Source: Bin127 sp965221625 (GTDB taxonomy: Bacteria > Chloroflexota > Dehalococcoidia > Lucifugimonadales > Lucifugimonadaceae). From it: DNA of 64,000 bases. Both the position numbers and the translations under genes were made by a program. The notes below the pieces were generated by a model. It saw only the letters and a list, made by a program, of their open reading frames with translations, made no database searches and had not been told where the DNA came from. Positions 27,165 through 36,000 of this stretch are shown one piece after another (position 1 is the stretch's first letter; every line of letters starts with the position of its first letter). The stretch spans positions 496,001 through 560,000 of the forward strand of contig OZ244903.1 of NCBI GenBank assembly GCA_965221625.1. The letters run 5' to 3'.

Positions 27165-27257
27165 GACCGACGCTCCCACGAAGGTTTAGTTGACTATTGG
27201 GCGCGGTTCGCCAACGCGACTGCAGTCCGGTTCGGATCTTGGTGAATGCTAACCTAG

Positions 27258-28607
27258 ATGTTTAACTCGCCAAGTGCCTATCGAAATAATATGCCGTCGA
27301 ATCCGCTCTCCGTCCCCGTAGAAAATCTAACCGATACGTCGCTCGATTACCGCGAGTCAATTCTCGACAACAGCGTGCGGGTTTTGACGAGCCGGATGGT
27401 CCACACGAACGCGGTTAGCTCCGTGTTCATGGTTGGTGCGGGTAGCCGTTATGAAACAGATGACGAGGCCGGAGTTTCGCACCTATTCGAGCACATGCTC
27501 TTCAAAGGGACAAACTACCGTCCGCGCCCGCGAGACATCACCGGCGTGATCGAGAGTGTCGGCGGAACGATTAACGCATTCACAGACCGCGAATGCACGG
27601 CGTATTGGTGTCGGATGGCACTGCCGCACTATCGTCGCGGCCTCGACGTGTTGTCGGACATCATCAAAGATCCGCTGTTCCGTGAATCTGATATCGCACA
27701 AGAGAAGCACGTTGTGCAGGAGGAGATCCGGGCGTCGAACGATTCTCCCGGGGCGCAGGCAGAGCTTTTGCTCGATTCTGCCCTTTGGCCAGACCAAGCT
27801 CTGGGCCGCGACATCGCAGGGTCAGTCGAATCTGTTGACGCACTTTCGCGCGAGTTGATGCTCGATTACCACCGTAGCCAATACGTCGGTCGCAACTTGG
27901 TGGTTGCCGTTGCCGGGAATGTTGATCACGACGCGATTGTGCAGCAACTCGACGAGTCACTATCTGGGTTGCCGGATTCGAGGCCTCGAGACTACTTGCC
28001 GTACGTCGACAATTTGGAAGGCCCGAGTTTGGCCGTCGAGCCGCGCGAATTGGAGCAGCTGCACGTCTCGATGGCGTTTAGGGGAGTGAGTTTGGTCGAT
28101 CCGCGCCGGACGGCACTGCGAGTCTTGTCCGTGGTACTCGGCGGCAGCATGAGCAGCCGACTGTTTGAAGAAGTGCGCGAAAAGCGCGGTTTGGCCTACG
28201 GCATCGGCAGCTCGATGCACTCGCTCTCTGATTGCGGGAGCTTCGACATCCATACCGGCGTCGAACCTCCGCGCGCAATCGAAGCGATTGAGGTCATCGT
28301 GGACGAATTGGTGAAAATCCGCGACGGCGTCACCGCGGAGGAACTGAATGACGCTAGGGAGCTGGCTAAGGGTAGGATGCTGTTAGGGATGGAGGAAAGC
28401 CGACAGGTCGCGTTGGACTTGGCGATGCAAGCTCTATTGCTTGGCGATATCCAGACGATTGAGGATCGCATCGATGATCTTGACGAAGTCGATCTCGACG
28501 ACGTCAAGGACATCGCCCAAGACGTGATTAACTCTGGAAAGTTCGCAATGTCGGCGGTCGGTCCGGTGGATGATGCAGCGAGGATAGAGGGGATACTCAA
28601 GTTTTGA
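27258..28607 (+). CDS. M16 family zinc metallopeptidase
   Basis: Pitrilysin/processing-peptidase-type protease of 449 residues. The inverted zinc motif HxxEH is His75-Leu-Phe-Glu78-His79 in GVSHLFEHMLFKGT, with the third ligand Glu in VVQEEIRASND. The second, inactive M16 half is present (VREKRGLAYGIGSSMHS). The size corresponds to the 45-kDa bacterial mitochondrial-processing-peptidase-like group. No signal peptide is visible. A second in-frame ATG (27291) is a possible start. Confidence 0.92.
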   Translation: MFNSPSAYRNNMPSNPLSVPVENLTDTSLDYRESILDNSVRVLTSRMVHTNAVSSVFMVGAGSRYETDDEAGVSHLFEHMLFKGTNYRPRPRDITGVIESVGGTINAFTDRECTAYWCRMALPHYRRGLDVLSDIIKDPLFRESDIAQEKHVVQEEIRASNDSPGAQAELLLDSALWPDQALGRDIAGSVESVDALSRELMLDYHRSQYVGRNLVVAVAGNVDHDAIVQQLDESLSGLPDSRPRDYLPYVDNLEGPSLAVEPRELEQLHVSMAFRGVSLVDPRRTALRVLSVVLGGSMSSRLFEEVREKRGLAYGIGSSMHSLSDCGSFDIHTGVEPPRAIEAIEVIVDELVKIRDGVTAEELNDARELAKGRMLLGMEESRQVALDLAMQALLLGDIQTIEDRIDDLDEVDLDDVKDIAQDVINSGKFAMSAVGPVDDAARIEGILKF

Positions 28608-28708
28608 CCTTTCGCGAATCCACCTTCGCTCGACTCGTCAAACTCACCATCGCACAGTAGCATATCTCTATCTAGACTTAAGAACCCAACAGGAGACTTA
28701 CACAACCT

Positions 28709-28948
28709 ATGTCAACGCGTGCCTACATCCTCATTGAGACCTCCGTCGGCAGCACCCAGAGTGTCGCCGACGAGTTGAGAGCGATTAAGCAGATGAAGCA
28801 GGTCGACATGGTCACCGGGCCGTTCGACATCATTGCGGTCGTCGAGGCGGATAATCTGGTCGACATCGGCGGTATCGTCGCCACGAAGATGCATAAGGTA
28901 ACCGGCATCGTCAAGACGATTACGAGCTTGGCGGTCAACGCCGAATAA
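28709..28948 (+). CDS. Stand-alone Lrp/AsnC effector-binding (RAM) domain protein
   Basis: A 79-residue protein made only of the alpha-beta regulation-of-amino-acid-metabolism domain: AYILIETSVGSTQSVADELR, then VTGPFDIIAVVEADN and GIVKTITSLAVNAE. It lacks the helix-turn-helix of Lrp. Free RAM domains bind amino acids and form oligomers, and may modulate an Lrp-type regulator elsewhere. AGGAG lies about 14 bases upstream, slightly far. Confidence 0.85.
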   Translation: MSTRAYILIETSVGSTQSVADELRAIKQMKQVDMVTGPFDIIAVVEADNLVDIGGIVATKMHKVTGIVKTITSLAVNAE

Positions 28949-29044
28949 TCTCGCAACCCGCACGCGGCCTCGAATCAGAGCATGTGAGATCGTTATGAGA
29001 CATCGCCGGGACGCGGGCGAAGTCAGAGTTCAACGTGAATCGAC

Positions 29045-30223
29045 ATGTGGTTCGAATTCTCCGAAGAGGAGTTGCAATTTCGTGAGGAGTTGAAACGATT
29101 CCTTGATGACGAGTTGCCTCACGGTTGGATCGGCCCGAACGACGAGGCGAGTGACGATGGTTGGGAGCTCTACTGCCGCATGCGACGTCGTCTGTCGGAG
29201 CGCGGCTGGCTTACTATGGCATGGCCGAAAGAGTACGGCGGTCAAGATGCCTCACCCATGATGAATCTCATCTTCGCCGAGGAGATGGCGTATCGACGCG
29301 CACCGGGTAATGACCGTTTCGGCACGCGGATGTTGGGTCCGACGTTGATGCACTTCGGCACTGAGGAGCAAAAACGCAAATATCTGCCGGACATCGCTCA
29401 AGGCGGCATCCAGTGGTGTCAAGGTTATTCTGAACCCGACACCGGTTCAGACCTGGCATCATTGCAAACCTTTGCTGATCTGCGAGACGACCACTTCGTC
29501 ATCAACGGCTCGAAGATCTGGACCTCATTAGCGCATCGGGCTGACATGATGTTCATGTTGGTACGAACCGACCGCGATGCCCAGCGACACGCCGGAATCA
29601 GCTTCCTGTTAGTCGACATGAAGTCGCCCGGCGTCCAGGTCAATCCCATCGTCAATATGTCCGGGGCGCACAGCTTCAACCAGGTGATGTTCGACGACGT
29701 CGAAGTACCTATCGAGAATCTCGTCGGTGATCTGAACGATGGTTGGAACGTGGCAATGAACTTACTCAACTTTGAGCGCGCCAACATCGACTATGTGAGT
29801 TGGGCCCAACGTTCGTGGGAAGAGATACGGGACTACGCGACGACGAATCGACGCCCCGACGGAACGCTCGTGATTGATGACATCCGGGTGCGACGCCGAC
29901 TTGCCGATTTGGAAACCGAAATCGAGATGGCGCGCTACATCACGTACGAGGTCGCTTGGCTGCAGACCCAGGGATTCCCGCCGTCCACTGAAGCGAGCAT
30001 GTGCAAGATTGCGGCAACCGAAGCGAACTGCGCAGTACTCGACTACGGCGTCGAACTGCTGGGGATGTCCGCACTCATTGATGACCCAGACGAGAAAGAC
30101 GATCTTGCCGGGCGAATTTTCAAGATGCGGATGTACCAGGCGTCTGGTCCAATCCTCGCTGGCACTAACGAGATACAGAAGAACATCATCGCCTACCGCG
30201 GTTTGGAGTTGCCGCGCAGGTAG
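29045..30223 (+). CDS. Acyl-CoA dehydrogenase
   Basis: FAD-dependent dehydrogenase forming a trans-2-enoyl-CoA, 392 residues. The flavin signature WCQGYSEPDTGSDLASLQT and the C-terminal PILAGTNEIQKNIIAYRGL are clear. It is followed 18 bases later by a second acyl-CoA dehydrogenase gene; paired genes of this kind often encode the two subunits of a heteromeric enzyme such as those acting on sterol or side-chain thioesters in actinobacteria. That pairing suggests an alpha-beta complex here by inference. Confidence 0.9.
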   Translation: MWFEFSEEELQFREELKRFLDDELPHGWIGPNDEASDDGWELYCRMRRRLSERGWLTMAWPKEYGGQDASPMMNLIFAEEMAYRRAPGNDRFGTRMLGPTLMHFGTEEQKRKYLPDIAQGGIQWCQGYSEPDTGSDLASLQTFADLRDDHFVINGSKIWTSLAHRADMMFMLVRTDRDAQRHAGISFLLVDMKSPGVQVNPIVNMSGAHSFNQVMFDDVEVPIENLVGDLNDGWNVAMNLLNFERANIDYVSWAQRSWEEIRDYATTNRRPDGTLVIDDIRVRRRLADLETEIEMARYITYEVAWLQTQGFPPSTEASMCKIAATEANCAVLDYGVELLGMSALIDDPDEKDDLAGRIFKMRMYQASGPILAGTNEIQKNIIAYRGLELPRR

Positions 30224-30241
30224 GCAACGACACAAGTTTAG

Positions 30242-31363
30242 ATGGATTTTGGACTTAACGAGACGCAGCGGTTAATCCGTAGCACGGCATCAGAATTACT
30301 CGCCGTTGAATCGTCGCCTAGCTATGTGCGTGAGATGGCGGAGGATGAACGAGGATTCACGGGCTCGTTTTGGCAAGAGATCGCCGGTTTGGGTTGGCTT
30401 GGGTTGATCGTGCCTGAGGAGCACGGCGGATCTGGTATGAGCATGATCGACGTGTCGGCACTGCTCGCAGAGTGGGGAGCCGCACTAGCTCCGGGACCGT
30501 TGGTCGAATCTGCCGTCGTATCTGCGGCTGTTATTCGTCAGTTCGGCGATGCGTCGCAGAAGCAAGCTTGGTTGGGAGCCATCGCTGAAGGTGATCTGAT
30601 AGCGGTCCCTGCTCTTCCCAACGCAACTGATGTCAAAGCATCGGAGATTTCTGACGGTTGGGTGCTAACCGGGCAAATCAGATATCTGGCATATGCAAAT
30701 TCGGCAGAACTGGTGTTGTTACCCGTCGAAACGAGTGCCGGGTTGACGATGTTTGCGCTCCCCTTAGCCTTGGCAGAAGGCACGGTTGGCATCGAGAACG
30801 TCAAGATGGCCTCCGGCAGTCATTTCGGCAACGTCGAACTGAACGAGGTGTTGGTTCCGAATTCGTCGGTTATGGGCGATGCAGGGAATGGCGATGGAGT
30901 TCTTGCGACGATGATGCTATACGGTGCAACGGCCAGAGCACTTCAGATGGTGGGTGCCGGAAATGCGGTGGTTGAGCGTACGGTCGACTACGTCAAGAAC
31001 CGTCGGCAGTTCGGCCGGCCGATCGGTGCGTTCCAAGTCATCCAGCACTACATGGCCGACATCACGACAAAAGTGAAATCGGCGAAACATATGGCAGATC
31101 GCGCGGCATGGGCACTGACCGTCGACCCATCGGGCAACAGCAGCGAGATTGCAACTTCCCGCATCGTCTCACAAGCCAAGTGGGCGACGAATAAGCTGAT
31201 GAACGAGGTGATTTGGACGGCACACCAGTCCCACGGAGCCATCGGATTTACTTGGGAGCACGATCTGCACCTCTACACGCGTCGGATACTGTCGTGGCGT
31301 GCGGAGTACGGCGATGCCGACGCGCACCTCGACAACTTGGCGGCTTCGCTGTCGGCGAGCTAA
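30242..31363 (+). CDS. Acyl-CoA dehydrogenase (second, likely partner subunit)
   Basis: A 373-residue family member with the helical N-terminal domain (FGLNETQRLIRSTASELLA), IVPEEHGGSGMSMIDVSALL, and the C-terminal helix bundle with VKNRRQFGRPIGAFQVIQHY. The middle beta-barrel is less conserved and the QGYSEP-type flavin motif of its neighbour is not seen (AVPALPNATDVKASE occupies that place), which fits the weakly flavin-binding partner of a heteromeric dehydrogenase. It is co-transcribed with the upstream gene. Confidence 0.88.
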   Translation: MDFGLNETQRLIRSTASELLAVESSPSYVREMAEDERGFTGSFWQEIAGLGWLGLIVPEEHGGSGMSMIDVSALLAEWGAALAPGPLVESAVVSAAVIRQFGDASQKQAWLGAIAEGDLIAVPALPNATDVKASEISDGWVLTGQIRYLAYANSAELVLLPVETSAGLTMFALPLALAEGTVGIENVKMASGSHFGNVELNEVLVPNSSVMGDAGNGDGVLATMMLYGATARALQMVGAGNAVVERTVDYVKNRRQFGRPIGAFQVIQHYMADITTKVKSAKHMADRAAWALTVDPSGNSSEIATSRIVSQAKWATNKLMNEVIWTAHQSHGAIGFTWEHDLHLYTRRILSWRAEYGDADAHLDNLAASLSAS

Positions 31364-31393
31364 CGGGGCTGATTGAAATCACGAGTTGACGTA

Positions 31394-31720
31394 ATGTCCG
31401 ATTGCATCTTCTGCAAGATTGTCGCAGGCGAGATTCCCTGCACCAAGGTCTTCGAAGACGAGCAAACGCTGGCGTTCAACGACATCAATCCGCGGGCTCC
31501 GGTTCACGTGCTCATCATCCCCAAACAGCACTTTGATCGATTGCACGAGTCGGACGATTCACACGTCGTGATGCTGGGACGCTTGATGAGGACCGCCGGA
31601 CTGGTGGCACGCGAAACTGGCATCGCAGAAAGTGGGTACCGAGTGCGTGCCAATCAAGGGGAGAGTGCCGGACAGGTCGTTTTTCACTTCCACCTTCACG
31701 TCACCAGCACGGGCATCTGA
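31394..31720 (+). CDS. HIT family protein (histidine triad nucleotide hydrolase)
   Basis: A 108-residue HINT-type protein that hydrolyses nucleoside phosphoramidates. It opens SDCIFCKIVAGEIPCTKVFED and ends with the histidine triad in HFHLHVTS. APVHVLIIPKQHFDRLHE is also typical. The Cys pair in CIFC belongs to the zinc-binding N-terminus of many bacterial members. The start is ATG at 31394, 30 bases after the dehydrogenase gene. Confidence 0.93.
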   Translation: MSDCIFCKIVAGEIPCTKVFEDEQTLAFNDINPRAPVHVLIIPKQHFDRLHESDDSHVVMLGRLMRTAGLVARETGIAESGYRVRANQGESAGQVVFHFHLHVTSTGI

Positions 31721-31730
31721 GGAACGCATC

Positions 31731-31847
31731 ATGGTAGTATCGCCCCTCCTCATCGGAATCTTGAGAAACGTAATTCGAACCGTGCTTTTTTCGTTGTTGA
31801 TGCGGGTTGTGATGCGTATCGTCAACAACATCATGCGACGGTTGTGA
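31731..31847 (+). CDS. Possible 38-residue hydrophobic basic microprotein
   Basis: ATG at 31731, preceded by GAGGAA seven bases upstream, just after the HIT stop. The product (MVVSPLLIGILRNVIRTVLF ...) has one hydrophobic helix and a basic end with Met/Arg/Asn (MRIVNNIMRRL). No family is recognised. The good ribosome-binding site and coupled position favour expression; the short length means chance is possible. Confidence 0.35.
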   Translation: MVVSPLLIGILRNVIRTVLFSLLMRVVMRIVNNIMRRL

Positions 31848-31853
31848 ACTTGT

Positions 31854-31879
31854 ATGCGTGATTGAAGGTGATCACGCAT
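31854..31879. terminator. Perfect 9-bp inverted repeat before ligA
   Basis: ATGCGTGAT and ATCACGCAT flank an eight-base loop. It lies seven bases after the small hydrophobic frame and 56 bases before ligA. No T-run follows, so it could be a weak terminator, an mRNA-stabilising hairpin or a protein-binding site. Confidence 0.35.
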
Positions 31880-31934
31880 CGGTTGCTAGAATCTCGCCAT
31901 CGTCCAATTTTCTGTGTTCAATGAGGTTCGTGTG

Positions 31935-34022
31935 ATGGCAATCTCTGGGATGTCGGTTGAAGAGGCGACCGCGCGCGCCGGCAAGTTGCGAGACGTGCTT
32001 AATCGTGCCAATCGCGACTACTACATCTTGAGCGCGCCATCGATGTCGGACGCAGAGTACGACGCGTTGTTTGTTGAATTGCGGTGTATAGAGGAGCAAC
32101 ACCCGGATCTGCGAACTACCGACTCCCCAACTCTGAGAGTCGGTGCTCCCCCTACTGGCGAATTCGAACCGGTTCGGCACCCGATACCGATGCTGAGTTT
32201 GAGCAACGTGACCAGCCCTGAGACGCTTGAAGCGTGGTACCAGAGGACGTTGGACTACCTGGAGATTGAGTCGGCCGACTTGACGCTGGAATTGAAGATT
32301 GACGGACTGGCGGTCGCGGTCGTCTACCAAGACGGCGTGCTGACTCAAGCGGCGACCCGCGGCGATGGTTTGCAGGGCGAAGACATCACCGACAACATCC
32401 GAACCATTCGAACGGTACCGTTGATTCTCGAAGGAGATGACGTACCAGGTCGCATCGAGTTGCGCGGCGAGGTGTTCTACCCGATTTCGGCATTCAACCG
32501 GCTTAACGAGGAACGCGAGGCGGCTGGTCTGCCCCAGTACGTCAACCCGCGTAACTCGGCTTCCGGTTCACTCAGGCAACTCGACTCCTCCGAGACAGCG
32601 AAGCGACCGCTTGACATGTACTTCTATTCGGTCGGGTACCACGAGCGAGGTGAAATACCTGTTTCGCAGTTCGATTGTTTGCAAGCAATGAATCGGTGGG
32701 GGTGCAAGACAAACACATGGACGCGCAGGGCATCGAGCGTTGATGAGGCACTTGCTGCGATCAAAGAAGCGTCGCAAGTCCGGCCGGACCTGGATTACGG
32801 CATCGACGGCGTCGTGGTCAAGATTGACGACCTAAACCTGCAATCCCGACTCGGTACGGTAGCAAGGGATCCTCGATGGGCGACTGCCTACAAATTTCCC
32901 GCCGAGCAAGCGACGACCCGACTGCTTGAGGTACGCACACACGTGGGCCGCACCGGTGCCATCAATCCGTATGCGGTCTTGGAGCCGGTCGTTGTTGGTG
33001 GCGTTAGCGTTTCGCGTGCGACTTTGCACAACGAAGAAGACATCAATCGCAAAGATATCCGGCCAGGCGACCGCGTCATCGTACAGCGCGCCGGTGACGT
33101 GATACCGCAAGTGGTGGGCCCGGCCGCCGACAACGAACGAGCACCGGATTCTGCGCCGTTTCGGATCGATCCGAACTGCCCTGCTTGTGGCGAACCGGTT
33201 GTTAGGGACGAAGATCAAGCAGACATCCGTTGTGTCAACTCCGCGTGTCCTGCGCAGTTCGAGCGGTTGTTGGAGCATTTCGCTTCGCGCGGTGCCATGG
33301 ACATTGAAGGACTCGGCGAGAAACTCGCGAAAGAGCTGGCGCGTGAGAAGTTGGTGACGAGCATTGCAGACGTTTACACGCTGCACGAGCGGATGGATGA
33401 ACTATTGGCGATGGAGCGCATGGGCGAGAAACGTGCGGAGAATCTCGTAAACGCCATCGAGAAGTCGAAATCACGACCATTGCCGAGGCTCATCTTCGGG
33501 TTGGGAATTATCGGCGTCGGTTCGGAGATTGCAGAAACACTTTCGCGCGAATTCCGATCGCTCCGAACATTGCTTGTCACCGAAAAGGAGAGGTTGACCG
33601 AGGTTGAAGGCATCGGAGAGGTGCTGGCAGGCTCAATCCGCGAGTGGTGCGACAACGACGCGAACATCCAGATGGTCGAGGCTCTGGAGCGTTTGGGTGT
33701 CAACACTGTCGATGATTCGCCTGAGCCGGTTGCCGATCACCTGATTAAGGGCATGACCTTGGTCATCACCGGTAAGTTGGACGGCTTCTCGCGAACCGAG
33801 GCTGCCAACGCGGTGAAGGCATTGGGCGCGAAGTCTTCGAGTAGCGTCTCCAAGAACACCGACTTCTTGGTCGCCGGTGCCGATGCCGGTTCGAAACTTG
33901 ATCGTGCCAATCGACTGAACGTCCCGGTATTGGACGAGCAACAGTTCCAACAACTGCTTGACGGCATCCTCCCAGATACTTCTGAAAGCTCGCAAGATGC
34001 GGGTGCGCCGACATTGGTCTGA
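31935..34022 (+). CDS. ligA: NAD-dependent DNA ligase
   Basis: Seals nicks in replication and repair using NAD+. The 695-residue protein has the complete set of domains: Ia/adenylation with the nucleophile Lys121 in LELKIDGLAVAV, OB fold (DRVIVQRAGDVIPQVVG), four-Cys zinc finger (CPACGEP ... CVNSACPAQ), helix-hairpin-helix repeats (FASRGAMDIEGLGEKLA) and a C-terminal BRCT domain (KGMTLVITGKLDGFSRTEA). The start is ATG at 31935 (MAISGMSVEEA); an in-frame start 21 bases upstream adds seven residues. Confidence 0.97.
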   Translation: MAISGMSVEEATARAGKLRDVLNRANRDYYILSAPSMSDAEYDALFVELRCIEEQHPDLRTTDSPTLRVGAPPTGEFEPVRHPIPMLSLSNVTSPETLEAWYQRTLDYLEIESADLTLELKIDGLAVAVVYQDGVLTQAATRGDGLQGEDITDNIRTIRTVPLILEGDDVPGRIELRGEVFYPISAFNRLNEEREAAGLPQYVNPRNSASGSLRQLDSSETAKRPLDMYFYSVGYHERGEIPVSQFDCLQAMNRWGCKTNTWTRRASSVDEALAAIKEASQVRPDLDYGIDGVVVKIDDLNLQSRLGTVARDPRWATAYKFPAEQATTRLLEVRTHVGRTGAINPYAVLEPVVVGGVSVSRATLHNEEDINRKDIRPGDRVIVQRAGDVIPQVVGPAADNERAPDSAPFRIDPNCPACGEPVVRDEDQADIRCVNSACPAQFERLLEHFASRGAMDIEGLGEKLAKELAREKLVTSIADVYTLHERMDELLAMERMGEKRAENLVNAIEKSKSRPLPRLIFGLGIIGVGSEIAETLSREFRSLRTLLVTEKERLTEVEGIGEVLAGSIREWCDNDANIQMVEALERLGVNTVDDSPEPVADHLIKGMTLVITGKLDGFSRTEAANAVKALGAKSSSSVSKNTDFLVAGADAGSKLDRANRLNVPVLDEQQFQQLLDGILPDTSESSQDAGAPTLV

Positions 34023-34092
34023 CGGTGCACATTGGCGGCTTTTGGCCGTTGACTTGTGCCGCGAACTCCGGCTCGCTTCTTACCATGTAAGG

Positions 34093-34683
34093 ATGTTCTT
34101 CAAGCGGAAGCGCAAGTCAGAAAATCCATGGATAATCCTCGCCATTGGCAACCCCGGCAACGAGTACGCAAAATCTCGTCACAACGTTGGATGGTGGTTG
34201 GCGGACGCGTTGCGGGAAGGCGTGGGTGCGAAACTTCGAGATCAAGGACCTTCGAAAGTCGTGCAAACGAACATTGAAGGGGGGCCTGCCGTCATCGCCT
34301 ACCCGAAAACCTTTGTGAACCGATCTGGTGCAGCTGCTCGAGACCTGTTGCGGAGGTACGATGCTGAGATCGAGCGGTTGATAGTGGTTACCGATGACAT
34401 CAATTTGTCGCCCGGCAAGTTGCGAATTCGTAGGGGCGGTGGATCCGGCGGGCACAATGGCTTGAAGTCGATCATCGACGTGTTGCAAGACCGGGAATTC
34501 CCTCGCATCCGCATCGGCGTCGGCAAACAGTCGGATGGTGAGAGCCAGATAGATCACGTTCTCGGCGAGCCTGAAGCGGAAGAATCAGAAGCGATACACG
34601 CAGCCGTAAGGCGCGGTGTTGAAGCGGTGCGCGTGACTTTGCGAGACGGCGTTGAAGAGGCGATGAACCGCTTCAACGGATAG
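34093..34683 (+). CDS. pth: Peptidyl-tRNA hydrolase
   Basis: Recycles peptidyl-tRNA released from stalled ribosomes. The 196-residue protein shows LAIGNPGNEYAKSRHNVGWW with the catalytic His, KTFVNRSG with the substrate-binding Asn, VVTDDINLSPGKLRIRRGGG with the Asp, and SGGHNGLKSI. The reading frame is open upstream across the ligA end; I selected the ATG at 34093, giving a short basic N-terminus (MFFKRKRKSENPW). It converges on serS. Confidence 0.95.
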   Translation: MFFKRKRKSENPWIILAIGNPGNEYAKSRHNVGWWLADALREGVGAKLRDQGPSKVVQTNIEGGPAVIAYPKTFVNRSGAAARDLLRRYDAEIERLIVVTDDINLSPGKLRIRRGGGSGGHNGLKSIIDVLQDREFPRIRIGVGKQSDGESQIDHVLGEPEAEESEAIHAAVRRGVEAVRVTLRDGVEEAMNRFNG

Positions 34684-34721
34684 TCAACTCCTTCTGAGAA
34701 ACACGGTCCAATCTGACCGCA

Positions 34722-35987
34722 TTAGTCCGCGGTGAGGCGGTCGGTGCCCATTCGGGCCCAGAGGACTTCAGGCAACAGTACGCTGCCATCGGCTTGCAGT
34801 CCATTTTCGAGTACTGTGATGAAGGTGCGGGGCATGCCGAGAGCAGATCCGTTAAGCGTGTGCGGAAATTGAGTGCCGCTCCCTTTTGCCGGGCGGTAGC
34901 GAGTATTGCTGCGACGCGCTTGGAAGTCGGTGCAATTCGACAGCGAACTAATCTCCAACCACTCTTGTCCGCCAGGCGACCAAACTTCGATATCGAAGGT
35001 CTTCGCAGATTGGAACGCGATGTCGCCGGCTGCCAATTTGAGCAGTCGAGTCGTGAAGCCAAGGCGATGACAGAGCTCGAGAGATATCTCAATCATCTCT
35101 TGCAGCTCGCGTTCCGCCGCCTCTGGCTCTACGAAGCGGAACATCTCGACCTTTTCAAACTGCTTCACGCGTTTCATGCCGCGAATATCCCGGCCCGCCG
35201 AAGCGTGCTCTTTGCGGAAACATGGCGTGTGTGCAACGTATTTGATGGGAAGATTCTCGCTGATGATGTTGCCTTGATGGATGCTGTTGAGTGAAACCTC
35301 CGCCGTGGGAATCATCCACAACTCGCCTTCGACATCACGGTAAAGGTCATCGGCGAACTTCGGTAGATTCCCAGATCCGATGAGAGCCTGCTCCAGAACC
35401 ATGTACGGAGGAGCGATCTCTTCGTAACCGTACTCGTCTACCAGCGTGTCGATAAGCCAACCGACGATTGAACGGTGAAGGCGCGCGCCGAGATTACGGA
35501 GCATGTAGAAGCGAGCACCCGAGATGTTCGCCGCGGCAGTCATGTCGATGATGTTCAGGTCGTCGCCGATGTCCCAGTGCGGTGCGTCCCAATCACGGAG
35601 CGGCGGTGGTTCATTGCCGATGACGATTTCGTTCGCACTTTCGTCAAGACCTTGAGGGACGTCGTCAAGGGGGATGTTCGGTATTGCGAGCATGTTGTTG
35701 CGGAGACAGGTCGCAACATTGCGAGCTTCCGCTTCCAACTCCGAGATGCGATCTCCAAGATCGCGCATCTCGGCAATCTCATCGGGCTCGGGTTTGCGTT
35801 TTTCTTCGCCGATCGCCCTCGATACTGAGTTGCGACGCTGGCGTGCGGCGTCAGTCTCTTGAATCAGTTCGCGTCGTCGGACGTCGAGCGCGAGGATTTC
35901 GTCAATCGGTGGGTCCACCTCGCCGCGTTTGGATAGCCCGGCGCGGACAGCGTCGGTTTCGGTGACGATTTTTCGAAGGTCAAGCAT
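34722..35987 (-). CDS. serS: Seryl-tRNA synthetase
   Basis: Class II synthetase of 421 residues. The N-terminal antiparallel coiled coil (about 30-100) that grips the long variable arm of tRNA-Ser is followed by the catalytic core: motif 2 in PCFRKEHASAGRDIRGMKRVKQF and motif 3 in NGSALGMPRTFITVLENG. It also charges tRNA-Sec with serine, the first step of selenocysteine synthesis, which matters for the selenoprotein at 39.7 kb. It is downstream of lysS with a 13-base gap. Confidence 0.96.
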   Translation of the reverse strand: MLDLRKIVTETDAVRAGLSKRGEVDPPIDEILALDVRRRELIQETDAARQRRNSVSRAIGEEKRKPEPDEIAEMRDLGDRISELEAEARNVATCLRNNMLAIPNIPLDDVPQGLDESANEIVIGNEPPPLRDWDAPHWDIGDDLNIIDMTAAANISGARFYMLRNLGARLHRSIVGWLIDTLVDEYGYEEIAPPYMVLEQALIGSGNLPKFADDLYRDVEGELWMIPTAEVSLNSIHQGNIISENLPIKYVAHTPCFRKEHASAGRDIRGMKRVKQFEKVEMFRFVEPEAAERELQEMIEISLELCHRLGFTTRLLKLAAGDIAFQSAKTFDIEVWSPGGQEWLEISSLSNCTDFQARRSNTRYRPAKGSGTQFPHTLNGSALGMPRTFITVLENGLQADGSVLLPEVLWARMGTDRLTAD

Positions 35988-36000
35988 GGCAGGAAATCTA

